Shown here: in pieces, positions 8,153 to 17,630 of the stretch
How the letters are laid out: each line of letters opens with the position of its first letter
Numbering within the stretch: the stretch's first letter is position 1
The notes under the pieces: model-generated
What the model was told of the DNA's origin: nothing
The model's database searches: none
What the model saw: the letters and a program-made list of their open reading frames with translations, nothing else
Source of the DNA: Micromonospora narathiwatensis
GTDB taxonomy: Bacteria > Actinomycetota > Actinomycetes > Mycobacteriales > Micromonosporaceae
Length of the DNA stretch: 64,000 bases
Assembly: GCF_900089605.1 (NCBI RefSeq)
Contig: NZ_LT594324.1
Coordinates: 5,332,001-5,396,000, forward strand
Direction: 5' to 3'
Translations under genes and position numbers: made by a program

Positions 8153-9892
8153 ATGAGCGGCGGGCTCTACCGCAGCGCGAACGCGCACGGCGGCGGCCTG
8201 CCGCCGGACGACGGGGCCACCTTCATCTCCGCCGAGCCGCTGAACCAGCCGGCCGTCGAGGCCACCGCGCCGCCGCAGGAGGTGGTCGCGGAGAGCAGCG
8301 CCGCGGCGAACAGCGCGGTGATGGCGATCGGCAGCCTGGTGAGCCGGGGTACGGGCTTCGTCCGCAACCTGATGATCGGCGCCGCCCTCGGCAACGCGGT
8401 CGGCAACGTCTACACCACGGCCCAGTTCCTGCCCAACCAGGTGTACGAGTTCCTGCTCGGCGGCGTGCTCACCAGCGTGCTGATCCCGGTGCTGGTCCGG
8501 CGCCGCAAGATCGACCTGGACCGGGGCGAGGCGTACGCCCAGCGGCTGCTCACCCTCGCGGTGCTCACGCTGGCCGCCGCCGCGCTGCTGGCGGTCGTCT
8601 CGGCGCCGGTGCTCACCGCGATCTACGCCGGCGGCAAGGACGCCACGTACAAGGGGCTGGTCAACGACCTGTCCTACCTGATGCTCCCGATGCTCTTCTT
8701 CACCGGGGTGAGCGCGCTGATCGCCGCCGTGCTGAACACCCGGGGGCACTTCGCCGCGCCCATGTGGGCGCCGATCCTGAACAACCTCGTGGTGATCGGC
8801 GTCTTCGGCCTGTACATCGGCGTCTACGGCGCCAAGCCGCTCCAGCCGGGGGAGATGACCCCCGGTCGGATCCTGCTGGTCGGCGGCGGCACCCTGCTCG
8901 GTGTGGCGGTGCAGGCCGCCGGCCTGCTGCCGGCGCTGCGCCGGGTCGGCTTCCGATGGAAGTGGCGGTTCGACTTCCGCGAACTGGGCCTGCGCGAGCT
9001 GGCCCGGCTCGGGGCCTGGATGTTCTGCTACGTCGGGGTCAACCAGCTCGGCCTCTTCGTGGTGGTCAACCTGCTCACCCGGGCGGCCGGCAAGGAGAAC
9101 GCCGGGCTGCTGATCTACAACAACGTCTTCCTGCTGCTGATGATGGCGCACGGCATCATCGCCGTCTCGATCATCACCGCGCTGATGCCCCGGATGAGCG
9201 CCGCCGCCGGCGAGGGCCGGTTCCGCGACGTCACCGCCGACCTGTCCCGCGGGACCCGGATGGTCACCGCCGTCCTCGCCCCGGTCGCGGTCTGCTACGC
9301 GGTGCTGGCCGGCCCGATCTCGGTCGTGATCTTCCGGTACGGCGCGTTCAGCGGCGAGAACGCGGTGGCCACCTCGACCGTGCTGCTGGTGGCGGCGATC
9401 GGCCTGGTGCCCTTCGCGATCAGCCAGCTCTTCACCTTCGCCTTCTACGCGCTGCCGGACACCAAGACCCCGGCCCTGGTCAACATCCCGGTGGTGGCGC
9501 TGCGGGTGCTCCTGCAGATCGGCCTCTTCCTCGCCTTCTCGGCCACCTTCGCCGCGGCCGGCATGATGCTCGGCAACGCGATCTCGTACGTGGCGGCGGC
9601 GGTGATCTCGGCGATGCTGCTGCGCCCACGGGTGGGCCGGATCGGGCTGGGCACCATCATGCGGACCATGGGCCGGGTGCTCGTCGCCGCGCTGGGCGCG
9701 GCCCTGGTCGGCCTGGTGGTGGTCAGGCTGCTCCCCGGCGATCCGGCGCATCTGAGCTGGCTGGCCGCCGCCGTCCGGCTGGTGGTCGGCGGCGCCGTGA
9801 TCGGCGCGGCGTACCTCGGGCTGGCCATGGTGCTGCGAATCGGCGAGATCACCGAGGTGGTCGGCATGGTGCGCCGCCGGCTCGGCCGCTGA
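8153..9892 (+). CDS. murJ: Lipid II flippase MurJ (MviN family)
   Basis: An integral membrane protein of 579 residues that moves the peptidoglycan precursor lipid II across the membrane. A cytosolic N-terminal tail of about 55 residues is followed by the family opening (SLVSRGTGFVRNLMIGAALG) and about 14 hydrophobic segments, including FLLGGVLTSVLIPVLVRRR and MMLGNAISYVAAAVISAML. ATG 8153 is preceded by a GGAGGCTGGAG stretch. In mycobacteria the same protein is fused to a cytosolic pseudokinase; here the frame stops after the membrane part and the pseudokinase is the next gene. Confidence 0.95.
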   Translation: MSGGLYRSANAHGGGLPPDDGATFISAEPLNQPAVEATAPPQEVVAESSAAANSAVMAIGSLVSRGTGFVRNLMIGAALGNAVGNVYTTAQFLPNQVYEFLLGGVLTSVLIPVLVRRRKIDLDRGEAYAQRLLTLAVLTLAAAALLAVVSAPVLTAIYAGGKDATYKGLVNDLSYLMLPMLFFTGVSALIAAVLNTRGHFAAPMWAPILNNLVVIGVFGLYIGVYGAKPLQPGEMTPGRILLVGGGTLLGVAVQAAGLLPALRRVGFRWKWRFDFRELGLRELARLGAWMFCYVGVNQLGLFVVVNLLTRAAGKENAGLLIYNNVFLLLMMAHGIIAVSIITALMPRMSAAAGEGRFRDVTADLSRGTRMVTAVLAPVAVCYAVLAGPISVVIFRYGAFSGENAVATSTVLLVAAIGLVPFAISQLFTFAFYALPDTKTPALVNIPVVALRVLLQIGLFLAFSATFAAAGMMLGNAISYVAAAVISAMLLRPRVGRIGLGTIMRTMGRVLVAALGAALVGLVVVRLLPGDPAHLSWLAAAVRLVVGGAVIGAAYLGLAMVLRIGEITEVVGMVRRRLGR

Positions 9893-9943
9893 GCCGCGCC
9901 GATGACAGACGGTGAACGAGGATCACCAGCCTGGGGATACGGC

Positions 9944-9995
9944 TGTGGATAACTCGGAGTTTCGCGGCTGGATGGGCCTCTCGGCCTGTGGACAA
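9944..9995. promoter_or_regulatory. Pair of consensus DnaA boxes between murJ and the pseudokinase gene
   Basis: TGTGGATAA at 9944-9952 and TGTGGACAA at 9987-9995 match the reverse complement of actinobacterial DnaA boxes (TTATCCACA and TTGTCCACA) exactly. They lie in the 401-bp gap 9893-10293, which otherwise holds no gene that I can support and presumably carries the promoter of the downstream gene. Confidence 0.55.
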
Positions 9996-10293
9996 CCAAC
10001 CGTAAGGACGAGGGCGACCGACCGAACCGGCCACGACACCGGCTGCACCCATCCGCCGACCACTTGCCGTCAACCTCTAGATTGGCTGGTGCGGGTGCCG
10101 ACGACGGCGGCGGGACCGATCCCGTGACCGGCCGGCCGTCACGGTCACTGGCGTCCCACCGGTCACGGCGGGAAGATGACATGTCGAGGAACCGGGCATC
10201 CCGGGTAAGGTCGCACTCGACGGGTACGGCGGGCGCCGACGCGGGCGTCGACACCAGCCCGCCGGTTCCTTCGAAGGCAGAGCGGAAAGCCAC

Positions 10294-11913
10294 ATGCCCA
10301 GCAGCACGGGTCCATCGATCGACACGATCACCGAGGGAGGACGGGTGACCCAGGTCGGCGAGGGTCAGGAGGCGGAGGAGACCGCTCCTCCGGTCATGAC
10401 CTTCGGTGCTCCCACGGCCGGTGAACTCCTTGCCGAGCGGTACGAGCTGGTAGAGCACATCAACAACGACAGCGCGGGCCGACTCGTCTGGCGTGGGGTC
10501 GACGTAGTGCTGCGCCGTCCCGTCGCGGTGGTCCTCCGCTACCCGGGTGGCGACTCCGCCACCGAAATGCTCCAGGCCGCCGTCGCGGCGAGCCGGGTGA
10601 TCCACCCCAACCTGGTCGGCGTCTACGACGCGATCGACGAGGCCGACCGGGCGTACGTCGTCCGCGAGTGGGTGGACGGGCAGTCCCTGCGTGAGCTGGT
10701 CACCGCCGACGGGCCGCTCGACCCGGCGCGCTCGACCGCCATCGGCAGCGCCGTGGCGAGCGCCCTCGCCGCGGTGCACGCGACCGGCATGGTGCACGGC
10801 AACGTCCACCCCGGCACCGTGATGATCAGCGACGACGGCCGGGTGGTGCTGGCCGACGCGCGCACCGACGGCGACGACAGCCAGCCGAACGACGTCCGGG
10901 CGGTCGGCGGGGTGCTCTACTTCGCCCTGACCGGGCACTGGCCGCACGGCGAGGCCCCGCTGCGCGGCGCCACCGCCGGACACGGCCGCGCCGCGATCCC
11001 CGACGCGGTCCGGGACGCCAGCGGAGCGATCGCCGCGCCCCGCCAGGTACGCGCCGGCGTGCCGGCGTACCTCGACGACCTCACCATGGACCTGCTCGAC
11101 ACGGAGATCGCCCCGCCGTCGTCGGACGTGCTGTCGGCCGAGCTGAGCCGGTTGGACGTCCCCGCCGACGACCACTTCTTGGAGCCGGCCGGCCCGCTGC
11201 GGTTCACCGCCGACACCGGTGAGGAGCCCTCGCCGCTGGCCGCCGCCGGTGGCCGCAAGGTGGCCCTGGGCATCGCCGGGCTGCTGGCCGTGGCCCTGGT
11301 CGGGCTGCTCGTCGGGATCAGCGTGCTCGGTGGCGACGACAAGAAGGGCACGGGCACCGACCCGGCGGCCAACCCGACCAGCAGTGCGCCCGCCGGTGAC
11401 GGGTCGTCCCCGGCCACCGCGCCCGCCCGCAAGCTCAACATTCAGGACGTCCGGATCATCGACCCGGACAGCCGCAAGCGCGACGAACTGGCCGACGCCG
11501 AGAAGGTGATGGACGGCGAGGTGGACAACGGCTGGGAGACCCAGACCTACACCTCGGCCAATTTCAGCAACTACAAGAAGGGCATGGGCGTCTGGATCGA
11601 CCTGGGTGCCCTGCACAACGTCAAGTCGGTGCAGGTCGTCCTCTCCGCCACCGGCACCACCGCCCAGCTCCTCGCCGGCACGAAGGATTTCGCGTCCTCC
11701 TCGAAGGGCGACAACGAACTCGTGACGAACTACCAGAAGACGCCGATCGGGCAGCCGTACGTGAAGCACGACGGCACCAAGATGATTTTCGACGGGTTCG
11801 ACCCCGAGGAGCAGTACCGGTACCTGCTCTTCTGGATCACCGAGCTGCCGAAGAAGGACTCCGGCTCCGGCTACAAGGTGGGCGTCCAGGAAATCACGGT
11901 CACGGGCTCGTGA
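10294..11913 (+). CDS. MurJ-associated membrane pseudokinase with extracellular discoidin-like domain
   Basis: A kinase-like domain (about 50-300) lacks the catalytic residues: the VAIK lysine position reads VAVVLR, the HRD loop reads HGNVHPGTV (168-176) and the DFG position reads ADAR. It is therefore expected not to phosphorylate. A single membrane segment follows (KVALGIAGLLAVALVGLLVGISVL, about 326-349), then an external beta-rich domain with discoidin-like features (VMDGEVDNGWETQTY, GVWIDLGALHNVKSVQVV). The composition matches the C-terminal half of mycobacterial MviN, where a phosphorylated pseudokinase recruits FhaA to restrain peptidoglycan synthesis. ATG 10294 and GTG 10345 (after GGGAGG) are both possible starts. 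Confidence 0.88.
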   Translation: MPSSTGPSIDTITEGGRVTQVGEGQEAEETAPPVMTFGAPTAGELLAERYELVEHINNDSAGRLVWRGVDVVLRRPVAVVLRYPGGDSATEMLQAAVAASRVIHPNLVGVYDAIDEADRAYVVREWVDGQSLRELVTADGPLDPARSTAIGSAVASALAAVHATGMVHGNVHPGTVMISDDGRVVLADARTDGDDSQPNDVRAVGGVLYFALTGHWPHGEAPLRGATAGHGRAAIPDAVRDASGAIAAPRQVRAGVPAYLDDLTMDLLDTEIAPPSSDVLSAELSRLDVPADDHFLEPAGPLRFTADTGEEPSPLAAAGGRKVALGIAGLLAVALVGLLVGISVLGGDDKKGTGTDPAANPTSSAPAGDGSSPATAPARKLNIQDVRIIDPDSRKRDELADAEKVMDGEVDNGWETQTYTSANFSNYKKGMGVWIDLGALHNVKSVQVVLSATGTTAQLLAGTKDFASSSKGDNELVTNYQKTPIGQPYVKHDGTKMIFDGFDPEEQYRYLLFWITELPKKDSGSGYKVGVQEITVTGS

Positions 11914-11950
11914 GCCGTCCGCCGCGCCTGACGCACCGCCGCTCCTGGAC

Positions 11951-12688
11951 GTGGTGACGGTGGGGCGCGGCGGACGTACGCTCCGGCCGGCGACCGGGGA
12001 CGACCCTCCGGGCGGGGCGTCCGACCTCGACCTGCTCCGGGCTCACGTCGCCGGCGACCGGGACGCCTTCACCGAGCTGTTCCACCGGCACCGAAACCGG
12101 CTCTGGGCGGTGGCCCTGCGTACCCTCGGCGACCGCGAGGAGGCGGCCGACGCGCTCCAGGACGCGCTGTTGTCGGCGCACCGCGCGGCGGCCCGGTTCC
12201 GCGGCGACTCGGCGGTGACCACCTGGCTGCACCGGATCGTGGTGAACGCCTGCCTGGACCGGGTACGGCGGCGCCAGACGCACGCCACCGTGCCGCTGCC
12301 GGACGGGGTGCACACCGACGGGGAGCCGGGCCAGCACACCGGCGGGGTGGAGCCGGTCGCCCCGAGCCGCGACCACGACACCGCGCTGGTGGTCCGGCAG
12401 GCTCTCGCCGAGCTGCCGGTCGAGCAGCGGGCCGCGCTGATCCTGGTGGACGTGCAGGGCTACCCGGTGGCCGAGGTGGCAAAGATCCTCGGCGTCGCCG
12501 AGGGGACGGTCAAGAGCCGCTGCGCCCGGGGTCGCGCCCGGCTGGCCGTGCTCCTCGGGCACCTGCGTACCGGCTCGGACGAGGTGACGGACGTGCCCCG
12601 CGTCACCGCAGGGAACCGCCGGCCGGCCGAGGGCGTCGGATCGACGTCGGGGTGGTCCCGGCGGGACGCCAGCCAGGAGGAGACGTGA
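11951..12688 (+). CDS. sigM: ECF RNA polymerase sigma factor, SigM type
   Basis: A 245-residue extracytoplasmic-function sigma factor. Region 2 spans about 30-95 (AFTELFHRHRNRLWAVAL, DALQDALLSAHRAAARFRG, VTTWLHRIVVNACLDRVRR) and region 4 about 140-195 (LPVEQRAALILVDVQGYPVAEVAKILGVAEGTVKSR). Position between murJ/pseudokinase and trxB, and the overlapping anti-sigma gene, match sigM of mycobacteria and streptomycetes, a cell-envelope and oxidative stress regulator. Its stop TGA overlaps the next gene's GTG start as GTGA, which implies translational coupling. Confidence 0.9.
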   Translation: MVTVGRGGRTLRPATGDDPPGGASDLDLLRAHVAGDRDAFTELFHRHRNRLWAVALRTLGDREEAADALQDALLSAHRAAARFRGDSAVTTWLHRIVVNACLDRVRRRQTHATVPLPDGVHTDGEPGQHTGGVEPVAPSRDHDTALVVRQALAELPVEQRAALILVDVQGYPVAEVAKILGVAEGTVKSRCARGRARLAVLLGHLRTGSDEVTDVPRVTAGNRRPAEGVGSTSGWSRRDASQEET

Positions 12689-13719
12689 CTTCCCGGGAGC
12701 TCAGCGGGGTCGACCACGACCTGCTCGCCGACTACGTCGGCGGGGCGCTGGACGGCACCCCGGAGCAGGCGACCGTCGCCCGGCTGGTCGAGGAGGACCG
12801 GGCCTGGGGCGACGCGTACGCCGCGCTGGCCCGGGCGGTGGACCTGGTCCACGCCGACCTGGCCGACTGGGCGACCGCACCGGCGCCGGAGATGCCGCTG
12901 GCGGTGGCGGACCGGATCACGGCGGCGCTCGCCGGCGCCGGGCCGGCCCCGGTCAGCGAGGACGAGCCCGGCGCGGCGTCGGTGGCTGCCGCGGGGCACG
13001 CGTCCGGCGACCTTCGGCGTACCGGGCGTACGCCGGCCGCCGTGCCGGCCCAGCCAGCCGGGCGACGGGTCGGCGGGGCGGGCCGGCCGGGCGAAGGGTC
13101 GGGCCGCGGCGCCGGGCCGGGCCGGCGCTCCCGGCGCTGGGCCCGGATCGCGGGTCCGGTCGCCCTGGCGGCCGCCTCGGTCACCGCGGTCGGGTTCGGG
13201 GTCAGCAACCTGGTCGGCGCAGGCCGTGACGGCACCAGCAGCGTGGCGGTCAACGGCGGCCCGGCCGCCGGCAGGGCTCAGGCCGACGCACCGGCCCCGC
13301 TCTCCGCCGCTCCCTTCCGGACCACCGGGCCGGCCCTGCACAGCGGCACCGAATACGGCCCGGAGCAGCTCTCCAGCAGTCCCCACACGCTCTTTGGCGC
13401 CTCCGCGGACAACGGGCGCGGGGCGACGGCCACGGCCACGGCCACGACAACGCCAGAGCGGCAGTTCGGGGCGTCCACCGGCCTGGACCGGCTCACCCGC
13501 CCCGGGGCGCTGGAGTCCTGCCTCAGCGCGATCAGCGCCGAGCACGCGGCCGGAACGCTCACCGTCGAGCTGGTCGACTACGCGTCGTTCCAGGGAAGTC
13601 CGGCGCTGGTCGTCACCTTCCTCGACGCGAGCGGCGAACGCTGGACGTGGGTGAGCGGCCCCGAGTGCGGGGTGCCCGGGTCCGACGCGGACACCCGCTT
13701 CCGTACGCGGGTAGGGTGA
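12685..13719 (+). CDS. Membrane-bound anti-sigma factor for SigM
   Basis: The start GTG 12685 overlaps the sigM stop by four bases and has AGGAGG at 12675-12680. The 344-residue product opens with an asp24-like helical anti-sigma segment (DHDLLADYVGGALDGTPEQATVARLVEED, no zinc-binding HxxxCxxC), then a Pro/Ala/Gly-rich linker, one membrane segment (about 150-178, ARIAGPVALAAASVTAVGFG) and a secreted C-terminal part. The arrangement matches mycobacterial RsmA (Rv3912), which holds SigM at the membrane. Release presumably needs proteolysis of this protein; that is family-based inference. Confidence 0.82.
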   Translation: MTSRELSGVDHDLLADYVGGALDGTPEQATVARLVEEDRAWGDAYAALARAVDLVHADLADWATAPAPEMPLAVADRITAALAGAGPAPVSEDEPGAASVAAAGHASGDLRRTGRTPAAVPAQPAGRRVGGAGRPGEGSGRGAGPGRRSRRWARIAGPVALAAASVTAVGFGVSNLVGAGRDGTSSVAVNGGPAAGRAQADAPAPLSAAPFRTTGPALHSGTEYGPEQLSSSPHTLFGASADNGRGATATATATTTPERQFGASTGLDRLTRPGALESCLSAISAEHAAGTLTVELVDYASFQGSPALVVTFLDASGERWTWVSGPECGVPGSDADTRFRTRVG

Positions 13720-13914
13720 GGTCACCCGGTCGCCGGGCGTGTCCCGCCGCGTGACGTGACCCACCGGATGACCGGCTCGGGAATCCCCACTTCGTACGAT
13801 GACGTTCTGCAAGTCAGGCGCCGACGCCGCTGAACCGTCGGCACTCGGGATCGGCATCGTCCCGGCGGTGGTTCAGCCGGATCAGATGACGAACACACAC
13901 ATCGGGAGACGGCA

Positions 13915-14868
13915 GTGGACGAGGTCCGCAACCTGATCATCATCGGCTCCGGGCCGGCCGGCTACACCGCGGCGGTCTACGCCGCGCGTGCCAACCTCAA
14001 GCCGCTCATCATCGAGGGCGTGCAGTCCGGTGGCGCGCTGATGACCACGACCGAGGTGGAGAACTTCCCCGGCTTCGCGGACGGCATCCTCGGCCCCGAG
14101 CTGATGGACAACATGCGCAAGCAGGCCGAACGGTTCGGGGCGGAGTTCCTGACCGACGACGTGACCCGGGTCGAGCTCAAGGACACCGGCGAGGTCGGCT
14201 CGGACGCGGTCAGCACCGTGTGGGTGGGCGAGACCGCATACCAGGCCAAGGCCGTCATCCTCTCCACCGGCTCGGCCTGGCGCCCGCTGGGCGTACCGGG
14301 TGAGCAGGAGTACCTGGGCCACGGCGTGTCGTCCTGCGCCACCTGTGACGGATTCTTCTTCCGCAACCAGCACATCGTGGTGGTCGGCGGCGGCGACTCG
14401 GCGATGGAGGAGGCGAGCTTCCTCACCCGGTTCGCCGAGTCGGTGACGATCATCCACCGCCGCGACTCGTTCCGGGCCAGCAAGATCATGGCCGAGCGCG
14501 CGCTCGCCAACGACAAGATCAAGGTCGAGTGGAACACCGTGGTCGACGAGATCGTCGGCGACGACGGCAAGGTCAGCGGCGTCCGGGTCCGCAACGTGCA
14601 CACCGGCGAGACCAAGACGCTCGACGTCACCGGAGTCTTCGTGGCGATCGGCCACGACCCGCGCAGCGAGCTGTTCCGCGAGCAGGTGGAGCTCGACGAC
14701 GAGGGGTACGTGAAGGTGCAGGCGCCGAGCACCCGCACCAACATCCCGGGTGTCTTCGCCGCCGGCGACGTGGTCGACCACACCTACCGGCAGGCGATCA
14801 CCGCGGCCGGTACGGGCTGCGCCGCCGCGCTGGACGCCGAGCGCTTCATCGCCACCCTGCAAGCCTGA
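13915..14868 (+). CDS. trxB: Thioredoxin-disulfide reductase
   Basis: An FAD- and NADPH-dependent flavoenzyme that reduces thioredoxin. FAD motif [18 protein letters not shown] is at the N-terminus, the redox pair CATC is at Cys141/Cys144, the NADPH motif [12 protein letters not shown] follows, and the C-terminal FAD contact reads [10 protein letters not shown]. Its 317 residues fit the low-molecular-weight bacterial class. GTG 13915 follows a GGGAGAC stretch. The thioredoxin gene starts 35 bases downstream with its own strong ribosome binding site. Confidence 0.97.
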   Translation: MDEVRNLIIIGSGPAGYTAAVYAARANLKPLIIEGVQSGGALMTTTEVENFPGFADGILGPELMDNMRKQAERFGAEFLTDDVTRVELKDTGEVGSDAVSTVWVGETAYQAKAVILSTGSAWRPLGVPGEQEYLGHGVSSCATCDGFFFRNQHIVVVGGGDSAMEEASFLTRFAESVTIIHRRDSFRASKIMAERALANDKIKVEWNTVVDEIVGDDGKVSGVRVRNVHTGETKTLDVTGVFVAIGHDPRSELFREQVELDDEGYVKVQAPSTRTNIPGVFAAGDVVDHTYRQAITAAGTGCAAALDAERFIATLQA

Positions 14869-14903
14869 GAAATTTCAGAGAAAGTCCCGGAGGAGGGGTC
14901 ATA

Positions 14904-15227
14904 GTGGGAGCAACCAAGGCGGTCACCGACGCGAGCTTCGCCAGCGATGTGCTGAAGTCCGACAAGCCGGTCCTGGTCGACTTCTGGGCGGAGTGGTGCG
15001 GGCCGTGCCGCAAGGTCTCGCCGCTGCTCGAGGAAATCGCGGGCGAGATGGGTGACCAGGTCACCATCGTCAAGCTCAACATCGACGAGAACCCCGAGAC
15101 CGCACGGGCCTACCGGGTGATGTCGGTGCCCACCCTCACCGTCTTCAAGAACGGCGAGCCGGTGCAGTCCATCGCCGGCGCGAAGCCCAAGGGCGAGCTG
15201 GTCAAGCTCATCGAGTCGGCGCTCTGA
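14904..15227 (+). CDS. trxA: Thioredoxin
   Basis: A 107-residue thioredoxin with the canonical WCGPC active site (Cys32/Cys35), the cis-proline region (VMSVPTLTVFKNG) and the usual DFWAEW strand. GTG 14904 is selected because GGAGGAGG at 14889-14896 is placed 7 bases upstream; the frame remains open further 5' only as a shadow of trxB. It works with the TrxB encoded directly upstream, and the pair ends at a hairpin terminator. Confidence 0.97.
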   Translation: MGATKAVTDASFASDVLKSDKPVLVDFWAEWCGPCRKVSPLLEEIAGEMGDQVTIVKLNIDENPETARAYRVMSVPTLTVFKNGEPVQSIAGAKPKGELVKLIESAL

Positions 15228-15246
15228 GCCGACCCCCAGACCGCGC

Positions 15247-15283
15247 GGAACCCCCGTCGCCCGTACCCGGGCGCGGGGGTTCC
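15247..15283 (+). terminator. Hairpin terminator after trxA
   Basis: GGAACCCCCG at 15247-15256 pairs perfectly with CGGGGGTTCC at 15274-15283. The intervening sequence also folds (GCCCGTACCCGGGC), giving an almost continuous stem. Confidence 0.8.
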
Positions 15284-15427
15284 GGCATTCCCGGCCACGA
15301 CACCCTGACCTGAACGAACCTGGAGTCGTTCGGTGACCGACACGGTACGCTCCGTAGGCGTCCCGAGCGGAGGAAGCAACTCCGTCGGAGTCTCCGGCCA
15401 GCCAGTTTCCGTGCAGAGGGGGTCGTC

Positions 15428-16609
15428 GTGCGTCCCATCCGACCCGGTGACCGGGGACCCGCGGTGGCCGAGATCCGTACCGTGCTCACCGGCCTCGACC
15501 TGCTGCCGACCGGCGACCAGCGCGACGAGTTCGACGCCGAGACCGAACGCGCGGTCCGGGCGTTCCAGCAGTCCCGCGGGCTGAGCGTGGACGGAAGGGT
15601 CGGCGCGGAGACCTGGCGGGCGCTGGACGCGGCCCGCTGGCGACTCGGCGCCCGCACGCTGTACCACGCCGTACCCGAGCCGCTGATCGGCGAGGACGTC
15701 CGGTCACTCCAGGAACGCCTGCTGGAGATGGGGTACGACGTGGGCCGCGCCGACGCCGCCTACGGCATCCGTACCGCCCGGGCGGTCGCGCAGTTCCAGC
15801 GGGAGATGGGGCTACGGCCGGACGGTGCCTGCGGCCCGCACACCATGAACGCGCTGCGCCGCCTCGGCCGCAAGGTGGTCGGTGGACGCCCGCAGTGGCT
15901 CCGCGAGTCCGACGCCATCCGCCAGGCCGGGCCGACCCTGGTCGGGCGGACCGTGGTGATCGACCCGGGGCACGGCGGCACCGACCCCGGTGAGGTGGTG
16001 CCCGACGGCCCGCTGCGCTGGACCGAGGCGGACATCGTGCACGACCTGGCCAGCCGGCTGGAGGGGCGGCTGGCCGCGGCCGGCGTACGCGTGCAGCTCA
16101 CCCGCGGCCCGTCGCCGGAGACCTGCCTGCCGGACGCCGACCGCGCCCAGCTCGCCAACTCCCTCGGCGCGGACGTCTTCATCTCGCTGCACACCGACGG
16201 ACACGCCAACCCGGCGGCCAACGGGGTGGCCACCTACCACTACGGCACCGACAACGGCGTCACCTCGGCCACCGGCGAGCGGCTGGCCGGCCTGGTGCAG
16301 CGGGAGATCGTCGCCCGGACGGGCCTGCGGGACTGCCGCACCCACGCCAAGGCGTGGGACCTCCTACGGCTGACGAAAATGCCGGCGGTCCGGGTCGAGG
16401 TGGGCTACCTGACCTCACCGGAGGACCGGGGCCGGCTGGTCGACCCCCGGTTCCGGGACCGGATCGTCGAGGCGATCGTCGCGGCGGTGCAGCGGATGTA
16501 CTTCCCGATCGAGCGGGACGTCCCCACCGGCTCGATCGACGTGAGCGCGCTGCGGGCGGTCGTCGTCGCCGGGCAGGGTGGCGGACTGAGCCGGACGGCG
16601 GCGGACTGA
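15428..16609 (+). CDS. cwlM: N-acetylmuramoyl-L-alanine amidase, CwlM type, with two peptidoglycan-binding domains
   Basis: Two tandem PG_binding_1 modules (about 5-65 and 80-140: PGDRGPAVAEIRTVL..., EDVRSLQERLLEMGYDVG...) precede an Amidase_3 domain (about 170-360). Zinc-ligand positions look intact: His in DPGHGGTDPG, Glu in WTEADIVHDLA, His in SLHTDGHANP, and a catalytic Glu candidate in RVEVGYLTSPED. In mycobacteria the orthologue at this position acts mainly in the cytoplasm as a phosphorylated activator of MurA; no signal peptide is visible here, consistent with that. GTG 15428 follows AGAGGGGGTC. Confidence 0.9.
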   Translation: MRPIRPGDRGPAVAEIRTVLTGLDLLPTGDQRDEFDAETERAVRAFQQSRGLSVDGRVGAETWRALDAARWRLGARTLYHAVPEPLIGEDVRSLQERLLEMGYDVGRADAAYGIRTARAVAQFQREMGLRPDGACGPHTMNALRRLGRKVVGGRPQWLRESDAIRQAGPTLVGRTVVIDPGHGGTDPGEVVPDGPLRWTEADIVHDLASRLEGRLAAAGVRVQLTRGPSPETCLPDADRAQLANSLGADVFISLHTDGHANPAANGVATYHYGTDNGVTSATGERLAGLVQREIVARTGLRDCRTHAKAWDLLRLTKMPAVRVEVGYLTSPEDRGRLVDPRFRDRIVEAIVAAVQRMYFPIERDVPTGSIDVSALRAVVVAGQGGGLSRTAAD

Positions 16610-16667
16610 GGCCGGCCCGTGCCCCTCCGTGGACGGTCTGTGCCGCTCGTTGGGTCGACTGGGCCGG

Positions 16668-17336
16668 TCAGCCCATGGCGCGGGTGGCGGGGGCCGGGCG
16701 TACCGGGCGCAGCAGCGTCTCCGGGCTCATCGAGCCGAGCAGCTTCTCCAGCGCGTACTCGACGTCGGACTTCCAGCTCAGCGCGGTACGCAACTCCAGC
16801 CGCAGGCGCGGGTAGCGGGGGTGCGGGCGGACCGTCTTGAAGCCCACCGAGAGGAAGAAGTCGGCCGGCGCGACGCAGGCCCGGGTCGGGTCGTTCTCCG
16901 CGTCGTCACCGAACTTCGCGTCGCCGAACGCCTCGATCGCCTTGATGCCGCGCTTGGTGAGGTCCCGGGCCACCCCCTGGACCAGCATCCGGCCCAGGCC
17001 GCCACCGGCGAAGGCGGGCACCACGCTGGCGGTCATCAGCAGCGCGGCGTCCGCGGAGACCGGCGAGGTGGGGAAGGCCATCGAGCGCGGGACGTACGCC
17101 GGTGGGGCGTACATGACGAAACCGGCGGGCATGCCGTCGACGTACGCGAGTTTGCCGCAGGAGCCCCACTCCAGCAGCGTCTGGGAGACCCAGGCCTCCT
17201 TCTCCAGGCCGGGGTCACCGGCGGCGCACGCCCGCTCGGCGGAGACCGGATCCAGCTCCCAGTAGACGCATCGCCGGCAGCGGCGGGGCAGATCCTCGAG
17301 GGTGTCGAGGGTCAGACTGACCAGACGTCGCGACAT
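16668..17336 (-). CDS. GNAT-family N-acetyltransferase
   Basis: A 222-residue protein with a cysteine-containing opening (DLPRRCRRCVYWELD) and a GNAT fold core: substrate strand ending FVMYAPPAYVPR, then acetyl-CoA loop region (TASVVPAFAGGGLGRMLVQGVARDL). Substrate unknown. Position between cwlM and parB, on the strand opposite cwlM, is the same as Rv3916c in mycobacteria, so it is part of the conserved neighbourhood. ATG 17336 is chosen over the longer frame to 17465 because homology-like sequence begins there and GTGGGGA lies upstream. Confidence 0.8.
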   Translation of the reverse strand: MSRRLVSLTLDTLEDLPRRCRRCVYWELDPVSAERACAAGDPGLEKEAWVSQTLLEWGSCGKLAYVDGMPAGFVMYAPPAYVPRSMAFPTSPVSADAALLMTASVVPAFAGGGLGRMLVQGVARDLTKRGIKAIEAFGDAKFGDDAENDPTRACVAPADFFLSVGFKTVRPHPRYPRLRLELRTALSWKSDVEYALEKLLGSMSPETLLRPVRPAPATRAMG

Positions 17337-17630
17337 CAGCGCATCCCCACCCATAGGCTCGGAGCCGAAACCGGCGCGGTGATCACGCCGCCGCCTTCCC
17401 TGCCCCCGACGAGCGATCGTACGCTCCCTCCCCGACCGTACGGGAGAGGACGCGCGAACGCCCACCCGTGCCGGTGAGGTCCGGGATGTGGACGTTCACC
17501 ACAGGGTGGCACCGTATCCGGCCAGCGCGGACTACGATCGACCAACCGGCGTCCCGCGCCGCCATGGTTGCCGGCATTGCGGGTACGACACCGGGCGGCA
17601 GCCCCGCCGACACCCGATCGAGGTGATGTC

